Source: Mucilaginibacter aquaedulcis
GTDB lineage: Bacteria > Bacteroidota > Bacteroidia > Sphingobacteriales > Sphingobacteriaceae
Assembly: GCF_030409325.1 (NCBI RefSeq)
Contig: NZ_JAUFPR010000001.1
Location: forward strand, 62,001-126,000
Length of the DNA: 64,000 nucleotides
Reading direction: 5' to 3'
Shown: positions 42,105-54,104 of the stretch, piece after piece
How the letters are laid out: each line of letters opens with the position of its first letter
Position numbering within the stretch: the stretch's first letter is position 1
Translations under genes and position numbers: made by a program
Notes under the pieces: generated by a model
Seen by the model: the letters and a program-made list of their open reading frames with translations, nothing else
Told to the model about the DNA's origin: nothing
Database searches by the model: none

Positions 42105-43733
42105 CTACGTCTGTATCACCCCAACATTAAAAGCTTTTTCAATTGGCGCGTGGTTGGCAGCTTCAATACCCATGGAGATCACCTTACGGGTTTCCAGCGG
42201 ATCAATTATGCCATCAACCCACAGCCTTGCGGCAGCATAATAAGGTGTTGTTTGGGCGTTGTACCTGTCGGTTATTTCTTTCAACAGTTCTTGCTCTTTT
42301 ACTTCGTCCACATCTTCGCCACGAGCTTTTAGTCCCGCTGCCTGTATTTGAAGTAGGGTTTTGGCGGCTTGTCCGCCGCCCATCACTGCTATTTTAGCCG
42401 AGGGCCAGGCATAAATGAGTCGTGGGTCGTAAGCTTTACCGCACATGGCATAGTTGCCGGCACCGTAAGAATTACCTATTACTATTGTAAACTTGGGCAC
42501 AACCGAGTTGGCTACCGCATTCACCATTTTGGCCCCATCTTTAATAATACCGCCTTGTTCGCTCCGGCTGCCTACCATAAAACCTGTAACGTCCTGCAAA
42601 AACACCAGCGGAATTTTTTTCTGGTTACAATTCATGATAAAGCGGGTGGCCTTATCTGCCGAATCGGAATAGATTACGCCTCCAAACTGCATCTCCCCTT
42701 TTTTTGATTTGATCACCTTGCGCTGGTTGGCTACTATACCCACGGCCCAACCATCAATACGGCCCAATCCGCAAATGATAGACTTTCCGTAACCTTCCTT
42801 ATATTCTTCAAAAGCCGAATCATCCAGCAGGCGCAGAATGATCTCCATCATATCATAAGCTTTTTCGCGGTTATCGGGTAGTATACCGTAAATTTCCTTC
42901 TCGTTTAATTTAGGGACGGATGCTTTGATCCGATCAAATCCGGCTTTGTTGTAGTCGCCAACCATGCTCATGATGTTGCGAATAGAATCCAAACAGGCCT
43001 TATCATTGGGTTGTTTATAATCTGTAACGCCCGAAATTTCGCAATGCGTAGTAGCACCACCCAGGGTTTCGTTATCCACATCCTCACCAATCGCAGATTT
43101 TACAAGGTACGATCCTGCCAGGAATACCGAACCCGTACCCTCCACAATCATAGCCTCATCGCTCATGATAGGCAAATACGCCCCGCCTGCCACACAAGAA
43201 CCCATGATAGCTGAGATCTGTATAATACCCATGCTGCTCATGATAGCGTTATTGCGGAATATACGCCCAAAATGTTCCTTATCCGGAAATATCTCATCCT
43301 GCAGCGGCAGGTAAACCCCAGCCGAATCAACAAGGTAAATAATGGGTAACCGGTTTTCCATAGCTATTTCCTGCGCCCGCAGATTCTTTTTGGCGGTGAT
43401 CGGAAACCAGGCCCCCGCTTTTACTGTGGCATCATTAGCTACTATTACACATTGCCTGCCCGCTACATAACCAATGCCGCATATTACACCACCAGATGGG
43501 CAGCCGCCATGCTCTGCGTACATGCCATCGGCCGTAAAAGCGCCCATTTCAAGCCAGGGCTTATCATCATCAATTAAATAAGCCACCCTTTCGCGGGCCA
43601 GCATTTTCCCTTTTTCTTTTTGTTTTGCAGCAGCCTTTTCACCGCCGCCCTCGTGTATCTTTTTGAGCCTGTTGTTAAGCTCGTAAACAAGCTGTTTGTT
43701 TATATCCTCGTTAATATTGAAGCCGATATCCAT
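42105..43733 (-). CDS. Acyl-CoA carboxylase beta (carboxyltransferase) subunit
   Basis: This 542-residue carboxyltransferase moves CO2 from biotin to an acyl-CoA. Two crotonase-like halves are visible, with LVDSAGVYLPLQDEIF and GGAYLPIMSDEAMIV in the first, and FLQDVTGFMVGSRSEQGG and AMCGKAYDPRLIYAWPSAKIAVMGG in the second. The pattern is closest to methylcrotonyl-CoA carboxylase beta chains (leucine degradation), though propionyl-CoA specificity is possible. No biotin carboxylase subunit is nearby, so it must pair with a protein encoded elsewhere. Confidence 0.88.
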   Translation of the reverse strand: MDIGFNINEDINKQLVYELNNRLKKIHEGGGEKAAAKQKEKGKMLARERVAYLIDDDKPWLEMGAFTADGMYAEHGGCPSGGVICGIGYVAGRQCVIVANDATVKAGAWFPITAKKNLRAQEIAMENRLPIIYLVDSAGVYLPLQDEIFPDKEHFGRIFRNNAIMSSMGIIQISAIMGSCVAGGAYLPIMSDEAMIVEGTGSVFLAGSYLVKSAIGEDVDNETLGGATTHCEISGVTDYKQPNDKACLDSIRNIMSMVGDYNKAGFDRIKASVPKLNEKEIYGILPDNREKAYDMMEIILRLLDDSAFEEYKEGYGKSIICGLGRIDGWAVGIVANQRKVIKSKKGEMQFGGVIYSDSADKATRFIMNCNQKKIPLVFLQDVTGFMVGSRSEQGGIIKDGAKMVNAVANSVVPKFTIVIGNSYGAGNYAMCGKAYDPRLIYAWPSAKIAVMGGGQAAKTLLQIQAAGLKARGEDVDEVKEQELLKEITDRYNAQTTPYYAAARLWVDGIIDPLETRKVISMGIEAANHAPIEKAFNVGVIQT

Positions 43734-43928
43734 AATTGGTTTAATAGGAAATTGTAATTTAGGAATTTACAGGTGGCAAAGCTAATGAATTGTTATTTTG
43801 ATAAGCAAGCCACTGTTTGTTCACTTTTTAAAAGTCGGGTGCTAACCCGTATAAAATTGCGTAAAAACACGCTATCAAATTAGTATAATTCAGTATAACT
43901 TTATCATAAATTAAAACATCCCTGATTT

Positions 43929-44702
43929 ATGATACAGCAAACAAAACACTATGGCTGGCTACCCGATCTGCCAGACCATCGCGACTTGAGATACGCCGCA
44001 GTACGCCATGACGCTTTGGCTAAACCAGTACCTCCACTTGTTGATTTACGGGCGCAATGCCCCCCGGTTTATGATCAGGGATCATTAGGCTCATGCACGG
44101 CCAACGCCATAGCCGGTGCTTTTCAGTTTGAGCTGATGAAACAAAACTTGCCGGTTTTTAATCCATCGCGCCTGTTTATCTATTATAACGAGCGGGTTTT
44201 GGAAGGACATGTTAAAGAAGACAGCGGCGCCCAGATACGTGACGGCATAAAATCTGTAGCTACCCAGGGTGTTTGCGATGAAACATTATGGCCTTACAAC
44301 ATTGCTAAATTTGCACAAAAACCTACCAAAGCATTATATACCAAGGCACTTAAAAGCCAGGCACTGCAATATACCCGTTTAAATAACACGGCCATTAATG
44401 AGCTTAAAACATGCCTGGCAAGCGGCAATCCATTTGTTTTTGGCTTTACAGTATACCAAAGCTTTGAAGGTGATAAAGTGGCCCAAACCGGTATATTACC
44501 TATGCCATCATCAAGCGAAAGTGTAATGGGTGGTCATGCTGTAATGGCAGCCGGGTATGATGATTCAAAGAAAGCCTTTATTATCCGTAATAGCTGGGGT
44601 GATGCCTGGGGACAAAAGGGCTATTTTTATATGCCTTATGATTATATAACCAGTACCGACCTTGCCGACGACTTCTGGACAATAAGCCAGGTGGAAGGTT
44701 AA
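43929..44702 (+). CDS. Papain-like cysteine protease (C1A), no signal peptide
   Basis: This 257-residue protein has the C1 pattern. The short N-terminal YGWLPDLPDHRD is typical of bacterial members, then VDLRAQCPPVYDQGSLGSCTANA with oxyanion Gln and catalytic Cys (about residue 56), His in GGHAVMAAGYDD and Asn in RNSWGDAWG. There is no signal peptide or long propeptide, suggesting a cytosolic or unconventionally exported enzyme. A cupin gene begins 28 bases downstream in the same direction. Confidence 0.9.
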   Translation: MIQQTKHYGWLPDLPDHRDLRYAAVRHDALAKPVPPLVDLRAQCPPVYDQGSLGSCTANAIAGAFQFELMKQNLPVFNPSRLFIYYNERVLEGHVKEDSGAQIRDGIKSVATQGVCDETLWPYNIAKFAQKPTKALYTKALKSQALQYTRLNNTAINELKTCLASGNPFVFGFTVYQSFEGDKVAQTGILPMPSSSESVMGGHAVMAAGYDDSKKAFIIRNSWGDAWGQKGYFYMPYDYITSTDLADDFWTISQVEG

Positions 44703-44730
44703 ATTAAAATATAATAACTAAACGCTTCAA

Positions 44731-45048
44731 ATGAAATCATCAGTGATCAAGGCCCTGCAACATTTGAGTAAAAAACCAGAAGACTTGTTTGTAAAAGTTC
44801 TGGAACATGGCAGCATGTCTGTTGAATTATACAAGCCAGTTGAGGTTGATCTGCAAACGCCGCACCTTCAAGATGAACTCTATGTAATTATAAGCGGATA
44901 CGGTGAATTTTTAAATGATGGCGTGCGTACTCCTTTTCAGCAGGGAAATGTACTGTTTGTAAAGGCCGGCGTTGAGCACCGCTTTGAAAATTTCACTCCT
45001 GATTTTGCTACCTGGGTTATCTTTTACGGACCCGATGGTGGAGAATAA
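44731..45048 (+). CDS. Small cupin-domain protein
   Basis: This 105-residue single cupin has two motifs: SVELYKPVEVDLQTPHLQDELYVIISG and GNVLFVKAGVEHRFEN, with His and Glu ligands for a metal (HLQDE and EHRFE). Members range from sugar isomerases to dioxygenases; nothing here fixes the substrate. It follows the C1 protease and ends at a hairpin. Confidence 0.85.
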   Translation: MKSSVIKALQHLSKKPEDLFVKVLEHGSMSVELYKPVEVDLQTPHLQDELYVIISGYGEFLNDGVRTPFQQGNVLFVKAGVEHRFENFTPDFATWVIFYGPDGGE

Positions 45049-45078
45049 AATATACATAACCAAACCTTGCCTCAAACA

Positions 45079-45112
45079 AAAAGCCCCCGGATCAAATGAT
45101 CTGAGGGCTTTT
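45079..45112. terminator. Terminator between the cupin and luciferase-like genes
   Basis: AAAAGCCCCCGGATCA pairs with TGATCTGAGGGCTTTT (one mismatch, one wobble) over an AA loop, with T runs in both directions. Confidence 0.8.
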
Positions 45113-45129
45113 AATTTAAATATCCTTAT

Positions 45130-46161
45130 TTATTTGTTAGATACGGGTATTTCCAAATCTTTCAAAACATCTGCAAAAACTTGGTACGAGTGTATCCGTG
45201 CCTGTTGATCATAAATGTGTGAGGTTACCATCACTTCATCAACCTGCGTTTTCTCCAAAAATGCCTGTATATCTGTTTTTATCTTTTCACGATCGCCAAC
45301 AAACAAGTATTTTAGCATCTGGCTTACAGCCTCATGCTCATAAATATTCCATACATTATCCATTTTTTCCAACGGAGGTTGCAACAGCTTTCTGCGGCCG
45401 GTAACTATACCCAGAAAAAGCTGCTGAACAGAAGTAGCCAGCTTTTCAGCTTCGTCAACCGTATCGGCGGCTACCACATTAATGCACGACAAAACGTATG
45501 GCTCATTCAGGTATTCAGATGGCTGAAAATTTTCGCGGTAAATGTTGATGGCCTCATTAAAATACGCTGGGGCAAAATGGCTGGCGAAGGCATAAGGCAA
45601 ACCCATTGCGGCAGCCACATGCGCACTATCCGTACTTGAACCTAATATCCAAATAGGCACGTTCAACCCCTCACCGGGGATCGCCCTTACCTTACTATCC
45701 CAATTATCATCAGAAAAAAGAGCTTGAAGCTTTTTTATATCTTTTGGAAAATTATGCGGCACATTAAAGTTGGCACCTCTTATTGCCATAGCAGTAACCT
45801 GGTCAGTACCCGGTGCACGGCCTAAACCAAGGTCGATGCGATTGGGATATAATGAAGCCAAAGTGCCAAACTGCTCGGCAACGATAAGCGGCGAATGATT
45901 GGGCATCATAATGCCTCCCGAGCCCACACGTATGGTAGAAGTTCCACCTGCAATATGCCCGATAAGCACAGCCGTTGCGGAACTGGCCACATTAACCATA
46001 TTATGATGTTCTGCAAACCAATAACGGGTATAACCTAATTTTTCTGCTGCTTTTGCAAGTTCCAAACTATCAGCAAAGCTATCGGCTGGTGTATGGCCTT
46101 CTTTTATACTTGCGAGGTCTAAAACTGAGTATAATATCTTTTTATATTGCTTAGTATCCAT
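45130..46161 (-). CDS. LLM-class flavin-dependent oxidoreductase (luciferase-like)
   Basis: This 343-residue protein is of the YhbW/MsnO8 branch of bacterial luciferase-like monooxygenases. YWFAEHHN, SSATAVLIGHIAGGTSTIRVGSGG, ANFNVPHNFP-type segments and LGLGRAPGTD are standard. It probably binds FMN for an oxidation of unknown substrate. It is a single gene; a small hairpin (ATCGGAA/TTCCGAT, around 46285-46300) separates it from thiD. Confidence 0.88.
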   Translation of the reverse strand: MDTKQYKKILYSVLDLASIKEGHTPADSFADSLELAKAAEKLGYTRYWFAEHHNMVNVASSATAVLIGHIAGGTSTIRVGSGGIMMPNHSPLIVAEQFGTLASLYPNRIDLGLGRAPGTDQVTAMAIRGANFNVPHNFPKDIKKLQALFSDDNWDSKVRAIPGEGLNVPIWILGSSTDSAHVAAAMGLPYAFASHFAPAYFNEAINIYRENFQPSEYLNEPYVLSCINVVAADTVDEAEKLATSVQQLFLGIVTGRRKLLQPPLEKMDNVWNIYEHEAVSQMLKYLFVGDREKIKTDIQAFLEKTQVDEVMVTSHIYDQQARIHSYQVFADVLKDLEIPVSNK

Positions 46162-46304
46162 TACTTATAATTTGAACGGAGCACAGTTTTTCAGGACTGT
46201 AAACCCCACATTATCCAAATTTAAAAATTATGTAACGGAACAAGCGAATTACACCATTTATATTACTTTCTATAAACCAAATCGGAACTTTCCGATATGT
46301 TAAT

Positions 46305-47129
46305 CTAGACTTTGACTAATTTCCCGGGATCAAAAAAATGGTTTAAAGGGCCCTGCCCTTCCCCTGTTTTCACATCCTTTCCATACTCAATAGCCTGATG
46401 TACATAAGTCTTGGCCCTTTCAATTGAAGTAAGCATATCATCACCCAATGCTAAAAAAGAGGCTATTGCCGACGATAATGTACAACCCGTTCCGTGGGTA
46501 TTTGGTGAGTTTATAGATTTCGACGAAAAAGTATGCTCTGTGCCTTTGTTATCCAGATACACATCATACAAATCAGTTCCTTGTAAATGCCCACCCTTAA
46601 TGAGCACCGCCTTACAACCCTGTTTTATAATATAGGCGGCGGCCTTTTTCATGTCGTTAACGGTTTCAACAGGCGTACCTGTTATTAACGACGCTTCACT
46701 TAAGTTCGGGGTAAGCAATCTTATTATCGGAAAAAGATGCTGTTTTAAACGATCAAGCGCATCGGTGTTTATGAGTTGGTGCCCGCTTGATGATACCATA
46801 ACAGGATCAAATAGGATTGGCACATGCTGATAGTCTTTTAAAAAATCGGCAATAGCAGCAGCAAGCTCCGCACTGTAAATCATGCCTAATTTAATGGCCA
46901 TGGGCTTAATATCGTCCATCACAGCTTTGATCTGGCCTATCACAATTTCAACCGGTATGGGATAAATGGCGCTTACCCCTAAAGTATTCTGCACAGTAAC
47001 AGCAGTTATAGCGGTAGCTCCATAACAACCTAATGCGCTGAACGTTTTCAGATCAGCCTGTATACCTGCCCCCCCGCCGCTGTCTGACCCGGCTATGCTG
47101 AGTACTACCGAATATTTATATTTAATCAT
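46305..47129 (-). CDS. thiD: Hydroxymethylpyrimidine/phosphomethylpyrimidine kinase
   Basis: This 274-residue ribokinase-fold enzyme makes HMP-pyrophosphate. [20 protein letters not shown] at the N-terminus and [22 protein letters not shown] with the catalytic Asp-type loop at the C-terminus are typical. It is the last gene of the thiamin operon, 9 bases after the ThiF-like gene. The reader should note that it ends the operon without a strong hairpin. Confidence 0.95.
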   Translation of the reverse strand: MIKYKYSVVLSIAGSDSGGGAGIQADLKTFSALGCYGATAITAVTVQNTLGVSAIYPIPVEIVIGQIKAVMDDIKPMAIKLGMIYSAELAAAIADFLKDYQHVPILFDPVMVSSSGHQLINTDALDRLKQHLFPIIRLLTPNLSEASLITGTPVETVNDMKKAAAYIIKQGCKAVLIKGGHLQGTDLYDVYLDNKGTEHTFSSKSINSPNTHGTGCTLSSAIASFLALGDDMLTSIERAKTYVHQAIEYGKDVKTGEGQGPLNHFFDPGKLVKV

Positions 47130-47138
47130 GATTTGATT

Positions 47139-48185
47139 TTAAAAGATGCCATTTTTTAAACTATACATTTCGCCTTTATAACCGGGTTTTAAGAAATGAA
47201 TGGCCATTTTACTCCGCTGACCAGTTTGGCAGCAAAAAACCAGTTTCTTATTTACGGGGAGATTACCGGCTTGCTCTGCTAGTTCATAAAGCGGAATATT
47301 AACCCCTCCTATATTATAATCTTCGTATTCATAGCCTTCTCTAACATCTACCAGATAAATTGAATCCGGATCACTGTTCATCCATTGATTTACCAACTCC
47401 ATACTCACCTCATTGATTACGCTGGAATCTTTTTCCAATTCAACATTTTCAGCCTGTCTATTTGCCTGCTTCATCACACTAAAAACTACAACACTATTAT
47501 CTAAAGCATTTAGCGTAAGCAATTTACCGGAAATCAACTCGCCTATACCACAGATCAATTTGATAGTCTCATTAGCCATGTAAGTGCCTATAATACCTGG
47601 TAATACACCGATCACCCCTATTTCATCACAATTAGGCACCTCATCATTGGCCGGAGGTTCGGGAAAAACATCACGATAGTTCGGGCCGTTATCGTGGTTA
47701 AACACCGCCACATGTCCCTCAAACCTAAATATGGAACCAAATACCAGCGGCTTACCTAAATTTACACAGGTATCATTAACCAAATAACGGGTGGTAAAAT
47801 TATCGGAGCCATCAACAATCACATCGTACTCCGCTATAAGCCTTTCTGCGTTTTCAGCAGTCAATTTTTCCTGATAAGAATGCAGGCTGATATATGGGTT
47901 CAGGGCCTCCAGTTTTTGCTTGGCTGCTGCAGCCTTGGGTTTGCCTATGTCGGCGGTGTTGTACAATATTTGCCGGTGCAAGTTGCTGACATCAATAACA
48001 TCATGATCAACAATACCAATTTTGCCTACCCCGGCAGCCGCCAGGTATTGTAATACCGGGCAGCCTAAGCCTCCGGCTCCTACCATGAGTACGCAGGCAT
48101 TTTTTAACAAATCCTGACCGGCTAATCCTACCTCTGGTAATATGATCTGGCGGTCATAGCGTTGTAATTCTTCGCGTTTTAACAT
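47139..48185 (-). CDS. thiF: MoeB/ThiF-family adenylyltransferase with C-terminal rhodanese domain
   Basis: This 348-residue protein has an E1-like N-terminal domain (1-245) with the ATP loop GAGGLGCPVLQYLAAAGVG and LHRQILYNTADIG, and a C-terminal rhodanese domain (about 262-348; VDVREGYEYEDYNIGGVNIP, active-site CCQTGQRS). It probably activates the ThiS C-terminus and passes sulfur. The zinc-binding CxxC pairs of most ThiF/MoeB proteins are missing (NYRDVFPEPP and RQAENVELE stand there). Position between thiH and thiD fixes the thiamin role. Confidence 0.88.
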   Translation of the reverse strand: MLKREELQRYDRQIILPEVGLAGQDLLKNACVLMVGAGGLGCPVLQYLAAAGVGKIGIVDHDVIDVSNLHRQILYNTADIGKPKAAAAKQKLEALNPYISLHSYQEKLTAENAERLIAEYDVIVDGSDNFTTRYLVNDTCVNLGKPLVFGSIFRFEGHVAVFNHDNGPNYRDVFPEPPANDEVPNCDEIGVIGVLPGIIGTYMANETIKLICGIGELISGKLLTLNALDNSVVVFSVMKQANRQAENVELEKDSSVINEVSMELVNQWMNSDPDSIYLVDVREGYEYEDYNIGGVNIPLYELAEQAGNLPVNKKLVFCCQTGQRSKMAIHFLKPGYKGEMYSLKNGIF

Positions 48186-48194
48186 TTTTACAAA

Positions 48195-49310
48195 TTATTT
48201 AGCCAGACAGTTGTCCCAGTCTTTCCAAACCGGCTCGTAGCCCTGCGCCCTGATCACTTTGGCAATTTCCTGCGGGCTCCGCTCGTCCGAAATTTCAAAC
48301 TGTTCCAATGATTGCGGCTCAACAGCATAACCTCCCGGATTGGTTTTTGAACCCGCGCTGATGGCAGTTACCCCAAGCTTGATGATGTTGTTTCTAAAAC
48401 TTGGTGATTCACGGGTTGATATGGAAAGCTCCACCTCTTCGTTAAACAAACGGTAGGCACAAATAAGCTGCACTAATTCCCGGTCGTTCATCTCTACCTT
48501 GGGTTCTAAACCGCCGCTGAAAGGACGCAAGCGCGGGAACGACAGGCTGTATTTACTTTGCCAGTATCGTTTTTCAAGATAGTTTAGATGCAGGGCGGTA
48601 AAAAAGCAGTCGGTACGCCAGTCTTCCAAACCAATCAGCACACCGAGGCCCATTTTGTGGATACCTGCTTGCCCCAGTCTGTCGGGAGTTTCCAGGCGGT
48701 ATTGAAAGTTTGATTTTTTCCCTTTAGGGTGATGTTTTTTATAATCATCCTCATGGTAGGTTTCCTGGTAAACCAGCACCGTATTTAATCCGTATGGGGT
48801 TAGCTGCTCATAATCTTCCAGATCAAGCGGCTGAACCTCCATGGAGATATGCGCAAAATGCGGACGGATGAGATCAAGTGTTTTCTTAAAATAATCTACA
48901 TGAACAGTTTGATTAGCTTCACCAGTAACCAATAACACATGATCGTATCCCATATCCTTGATAACGGCTACCTCCTGCATAATTTCCATGGGAGACAGTG
49001 TTTTGCGCCGCACCTTATTATCATAGCTAAAGCCGCAATAGGTACAAATGTTATTGCACTCGTTTGATAGGTAAAGCGGTACATACATTTGTATTACCTT
49101 ACCAAAGCGTTTCAAGGTGAGTTGCTGGCTGATATTCGCCATCTGTTCAAGGTAAGATGCGGCCGCGGGCGATACTAAGGCTTTAAAATCCTCTAAAGTA
49201 CGTTTGGGCGAAGCCAATGCCCGTTCCACATCACCTGCGTTTTTGGCGTAGATGCTGGCTTTGGTATCGTCCCAGTTATAGGTTTCAAAAATATCGTTAA
49301 AGCTATTCAT
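48195..49310 (-). CDS. thiH: 2-iminoacetate synthase ThiH
   Basis: This 371-residue radical SAM enzyme cleaves tyrosine to give dehydroglycine for the thiazole. The cluster motif is [10 protein letters not shown] (CxxxCxxC). [33 protein letters not shown] and [13 protein letters not shown] are typical ThiH positions. Length matches. It overlaps thiG by 8 bases. It implies the anaerobic-type tyrosine route rather than ThiO. Confidence 0.95.
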   Translation of the reverse strand: MNSFNDIFETYNWDDTKASIYAKNAGDVERALASPKRTLEDFKALVSPAAASYLEQMANISQQLTLKRFGKVIQMYVPLYLSNECNNICTYCGFSYDNKVRRKTLSPMEIMQEVAVIKDMGYDHVLLVTGEANQTVHVDYFKKTLDLIRPHFAHISMEVQPLDLEDYEQLTPYGLNTVLVYQETYHEDDYKKHHPKGKKSNFQYRLETPDRLGQAGIHKMGLGVLIGLEDWRTDCFFTALHLNYLEKRYWQSKYSLSFPRLRPFSGGLEPKVEMNDRELVQLICAYRLFNEEVELSISTRESPSFRNNIIKLGVTAISAGSKTNPGGYAVEPQSLEQFEISDERSPQEIAKVIRAQGYEPVWKDWDNCLAK

Positions 49311-50070
49311 CTAAAAAAGAAGTTAGTGGACTACTGGCTACAGCATGAGCAACGGGCGTTGCCAGTTTTGCCTCAAAAGCCATACGCCCGGCCTCTACTG
49401 CCATTTTAAAGGCTTTAGCCATTTTAACCGGGTTACTGGAAACTGCTATGGCGGTATTCACCAGTACTGCGTCGGCGCCAATTTCAAGGGCCCGGGCAGC
49501 ATCAGATGGTGAGCCTATTCCTGCGTCGACAATAACAGGCACATTGCTTTGGCTAATGATGATCTCTAAAAAATCAATGGTCTTTAGTCCCTTGTTACTC
49601 CCAATGGGCGATCCTAAGGGCATTACAGCAGCTGTGCCGGCATCTTCAAGTCGTTTGCACAAAACCGGGTCGGCATGAATATAGGGAAGCACCACGAAGC
49701 CCATTTTAGCTAATTCCTCTGTGGCCTTCAGGGTTTCTATCGGGTCGGGCATCAGGTATTTAGGATCGGGATGAATTTCCAGCTTTACCCAATTGGTTTC
49801 TAAAGCCTCACGTGCCAGCTGGGCCGCGAATACGGCCTCTTTGGCATTCCGTACGCCAGAAGTATTGGGCAGCAAATTAATATGCGGGTATTTCAGGCGG
49901 ATCAGGATATCATCCTGCTCGTTGTTTTTTACGTCGACACGCTTCAGGGCCACAGTAACCAGCTCCGATCCCGAAGCCAGTAAGGCATCCTCCATCAAAA
50001 TTGATGAACTGAACTTACCCGTACCTGTAAACAAGCGTGAATTAAAAGTTTTTCCTGCTATGGTTAACAT
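49303..50070 (-). CDS. thiG: Thiazole synthase ThiG
   Basis: This 255-residue (beta/alpha)8 enzyme forms the thiazole from deoxyxylulose phosphate, dehydroglycine and ThiS-thiocarboxylate. The Schiff-base lysine lies in [17 protein letters not shown], and [60 protein letters not shown] are typical. It is transcribed with thiH. A 95-base gap to thiE contains a C-rich hairpin repeat. Confidence 0.95.
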   Translation of the reverse strand: MLTIAGKTFNSRLFTGTGKFSSSILMEDALLASGSELVTVALKRVDVKNNEQDDILIRLKYPHINLLPNTSGVRNAKEAVFAAQLAREALETNWVKLEIHPDPKYLMPDPIETLKATEELAKMGFVVLPYIHADPVLCKRLEDAGTAAVMPLGSPIGSNKGLKTIDFLEIIISQSNVPVIVDAGIGSPSDAARALEIGADAVLVNTAIAVSSNPVKMAKAFKMAVEAGRMAFEAKLATPVAHAVASSPLTSFLDE

Positions 50071-50083
50071 TTTTGTTTGTTTT

Positions 50084-50155
50084 AAGCTCCACCCAACCCT
50101 CTTTAAAGGAGAGGAATTTAAAAAGCTCCCTAACCGGGAGAGATTTAAAGGAGCT
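50084..50155. repeat. C-rich dispersed hairpin repeat between thiG and thiE
   Basis: AGCTCC (50085-50090) and GGAGCT (50150-50155) close a stem; inside are CTCTTTAAAGGAGAGG and CTCCCTAACCGGGAG mini-hairpins. It belongs to the family with 9353-9462, 51.5 and 56.7 kb. Confidence 0.65.
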
Positions 50156-50165
50156 GATTTTAATT

Positions 50166-50813
50166 TTAGTCTTCAATTAGTTGAGCAGCATTCAAATGAC
50201 TATACAGTTGCGCTACCGTTTCAGCAGGTTGGGCAGCGTAAGTAATAGCTCCCGATACTGCTACGCCATATAATCCAGCTTGCATGAGAACTGATACATC
50301 ATCTGGTAAAATACTACCGATGGCGATGACAGGTATTGTGATCCCGGCTTTCTTAACCTGTTTCATGATCCCTTCGTAACCAGCTATCCCTAATATCGGG
50401 CTGAGCTTTTGTTTGGTTTTAGTAAACCGAAACGGGCCCAATCCAATATAATCTGCTCCTTCGGCAACCCTTTGTTGTATGTGCTCAAAAGTATTCGCGG
50501 TACCACCGATGATCATTTGCGGACCCACTATTTGCCGGGCCTGCGCAATAGACATATCCTGCAAGCCCAAATGCAGGCCATAAGCCCCTGCTTTAAGAGC
50601 TATTTCAGGGTGATCGTTCACAATAAGTTTCGCTTCACACCTTGCGCATAATTCATTGATTATAATAGCATCATCTAAAATCAACTCATGCGGTTGATCT
50701 TTTACGCGAAGCTGTATCCATTTGCAACCTGCATCAAGCGCAGCTTTAATTGCCGCCAGATGAGTACCATTTTCGGGTCGTTGCGATATATAATGAAGTT
50801 TATCTATCATCAT
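50166..50813 (-). CDS. thiE: Thiamin phosphate synthase
   Basis: This 215-residue TIM barrel joins HMP-PP and thiazole phosphate. Signature parts are [33 protein letters not shown], the pyrophosphate loop [11 protein letters not shown] and VIAIGSI. It is the canonical ThiE of the operon; a second diverged relative lies just upstream, overlapping it by 14 bases. Confidence 0.93.
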   Translation of the reverse strand: MMIDKLHYISQRPENGTHLAAIKAALDAGCKWIQLRVKDQPHELILDDAIIINELCARCEAKLIVNDHPEIALKAGAYGLHLGLQDMSIAQARQIVGPQMIIGGTANTFEHIQQRVAEGADYIGLGPFRFTKTKQKLSPILGIAGYEGIMKQVKKAGITIPVIAIGSILPDDVSVLMQAGLYGVAVSGAITYAAQPAETVAQLYSHLNAAQLIED

Positions 50814-51423
50814 GATTTTCAGTAATTAATTGTAATTGCTGTAGTAAGTATTTAAAGTTGGTTACAGCCATATCCGGCTTATTCCATATGGTTCCGAGTA
50901 CAGCTGCGCCATCAAAGTTCATGGCTTCTACCTTATTCAGATTTGACAATTCCATCCCTCCTAAAGCAATTATATTCAGGCTATTATATTGTTTATCTAA
51001 ATAAAATTTTTCAGAAAATTTAGCCTTATAGGCTGGTTTGGAGATGCTATTAAACACAGGCCCGAGAAAGGTATAATTAAACAGAGTTAGGGTTTGCAGT
51101 ACGTCAAGATCATGCGCTGAAGTGCTTAAAATATACCCTTTCTGATTTTGCAGATGCAGTTTTGCCTCGTGCGTGCTTAGCCTTTGCTGCTCCGGATAAT
51201 GCAAACGCTGTATCCCAAAATAAGGTGCTACGGCATGATGCTGGTGCAAGGCAATACAATGGTGATAATGCTCGTCTATCTCCTTTAAAAGCGCTGCTAT
51301 CTGTTGCGCGTTATAACCAGGCTTGCGCAAATGAAAGCGGCTTAACCCTGCCTCAAACAGCTGGTTAATGATACCCGCTTCATTTGGTATAGCTTCAGGA
51401 TTTGATATGACTATTAGCTGCAT
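50800..51423 (-). CDS. TenI/ThiE-like TIM-barrel protein
   Basis: This protein has 207 residues from MQLIVISNPEAI (51423); nine extra upstream residues are possible. The fold is that of ThiE: RFHLRKPGYNAQQI, LHQHHAV, FGIQRLHYP, FLGPVFNSISKPAYKAKF and IIALGGMELSNL. Key phosphate- and substrate-loop residues of ThiE (TxTK) are replaced by NSISK. In Bacillus a similar TenI is a thiazole tautomerase; here the role is inferred from position in the operon. Named thiamin phosphate synthase in many annotations. Confidence 0.8.
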   Translation of the reverse strand: MQLIVISNPEAIPNEAGIINQLFEAGLSRFHLRKPGYNAQQIAALLKEIDEHYHHCIALHQHHAVAPYFGIQRLHYPEQQRLSTHEAKLHLQNQKGYILSTSAHDLDVLQTLTLFNYTFLGPVFNSISKPAYKAKFSEKFYLDKQYNSLNIIALGGMELSNLNKVEAMNFDGAAVLGTIWNKPDMAVTNFKYLLQQLQLITENHDDR

Positions 51424-51487
51424 ATGTTTTGTTATTAAACTAATCCTCATATACCATTACGAGAACCGAAGCAATTGCCTCACCGAA

Positions 51488-51560
51488 CCCTCTCCAAAGG
51501 AGAGGGCTTTAAAAACTTCTTAAAGTCCCCCTTTTTGGAGGAGATTTAGAGTGGGCTTTG
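51488..51560. repeat. C-rich dispersed hairpin repeat between thiC and the TenI-like gene
   Basis: A perfect hairpin CCCTCTCC-AAA-GGAGAGGG (51488-51495/51499-51506) is followed by a CCCCCTTTTTGGAGG segment. It resembles 56811-56829 strongly. Confidence 0.7.
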
Positions 51561-51606
51561 CTACGCTCGCAATGAATATGTAATATTCCCATTCAAAAGA
51601 TACTCC

Positions 51607-53711
<2,105 letters not shown>

Positions 53712-53786
53712 TCTTGTTGTTAAATAAAATAACTATAGGAATGGCCCCGTTTAAGGAAGGAAAAAACAACACGCAGGGTTGCTTTC

Positions 53787-53863
53787 ACTTTTCCCTTCGG
53801 CGGTACTAACCGCATCAGGTTCAAAGGGTATTATCTCAGTCCATTGAAGGACACCCCTAAAGT
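53787..53863 (-). ncRNA. TPP (thi-box) riboswitch
   Basis: On the minus strand the leader of thiS contains the conserved pieces AGGGGTGTCC, CTGAGATAATACCC, TTTGAACCTGAT and CCGCCGAAGGGAA, in the order of the thi-box. A closing stem ACTTT/AAAGT (53859-53863/53787-53791) is present. It should lower expression of the thi operon when TPP is abundant. Between it and thiS a short CAAC/GTTG stem followed by six T could be the expression platform. Confidence 0.95.
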
Positions 53864-54011
53864 TGCGGTAAACGTAGCAAAAGTTTTTTTAAACTAACAA
53901 GCCTTTTTGATTTTTATTAATTTATCAGTCTCACATTCATCATAATCAAGGCTTTACCATACGAATCCCACACTGGCTTACGATAAAGATTGACACCTTT
54001 TTTAAAAAATT

Positions 54012-54023
54012 GCAAACGTTTGC
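54012..54023. promoter_or_regulatory. LacI-family type operator upstream of galM
   Basis: GCAAACGTTTGC is a perfect 12-base palindrome of the CAAACGTTTG type bound by LacI/GalR/CcpA-family proteins. It lies 81 bases before the galM ATG. The same core recurs upstream of the GH109 gene. No lacI-type gene is in the window. The rest of the 53712-54104 gap holds the riboswitch. Confidence 0.6.
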
Positions 54024-54104
54024 GTGATATTTTTTGCGCTTATTTAACCTTTAGTTCATACAAAAGGCCTACTTTCATTATGCACATTTTAAAAATACCT
54101 ATCC

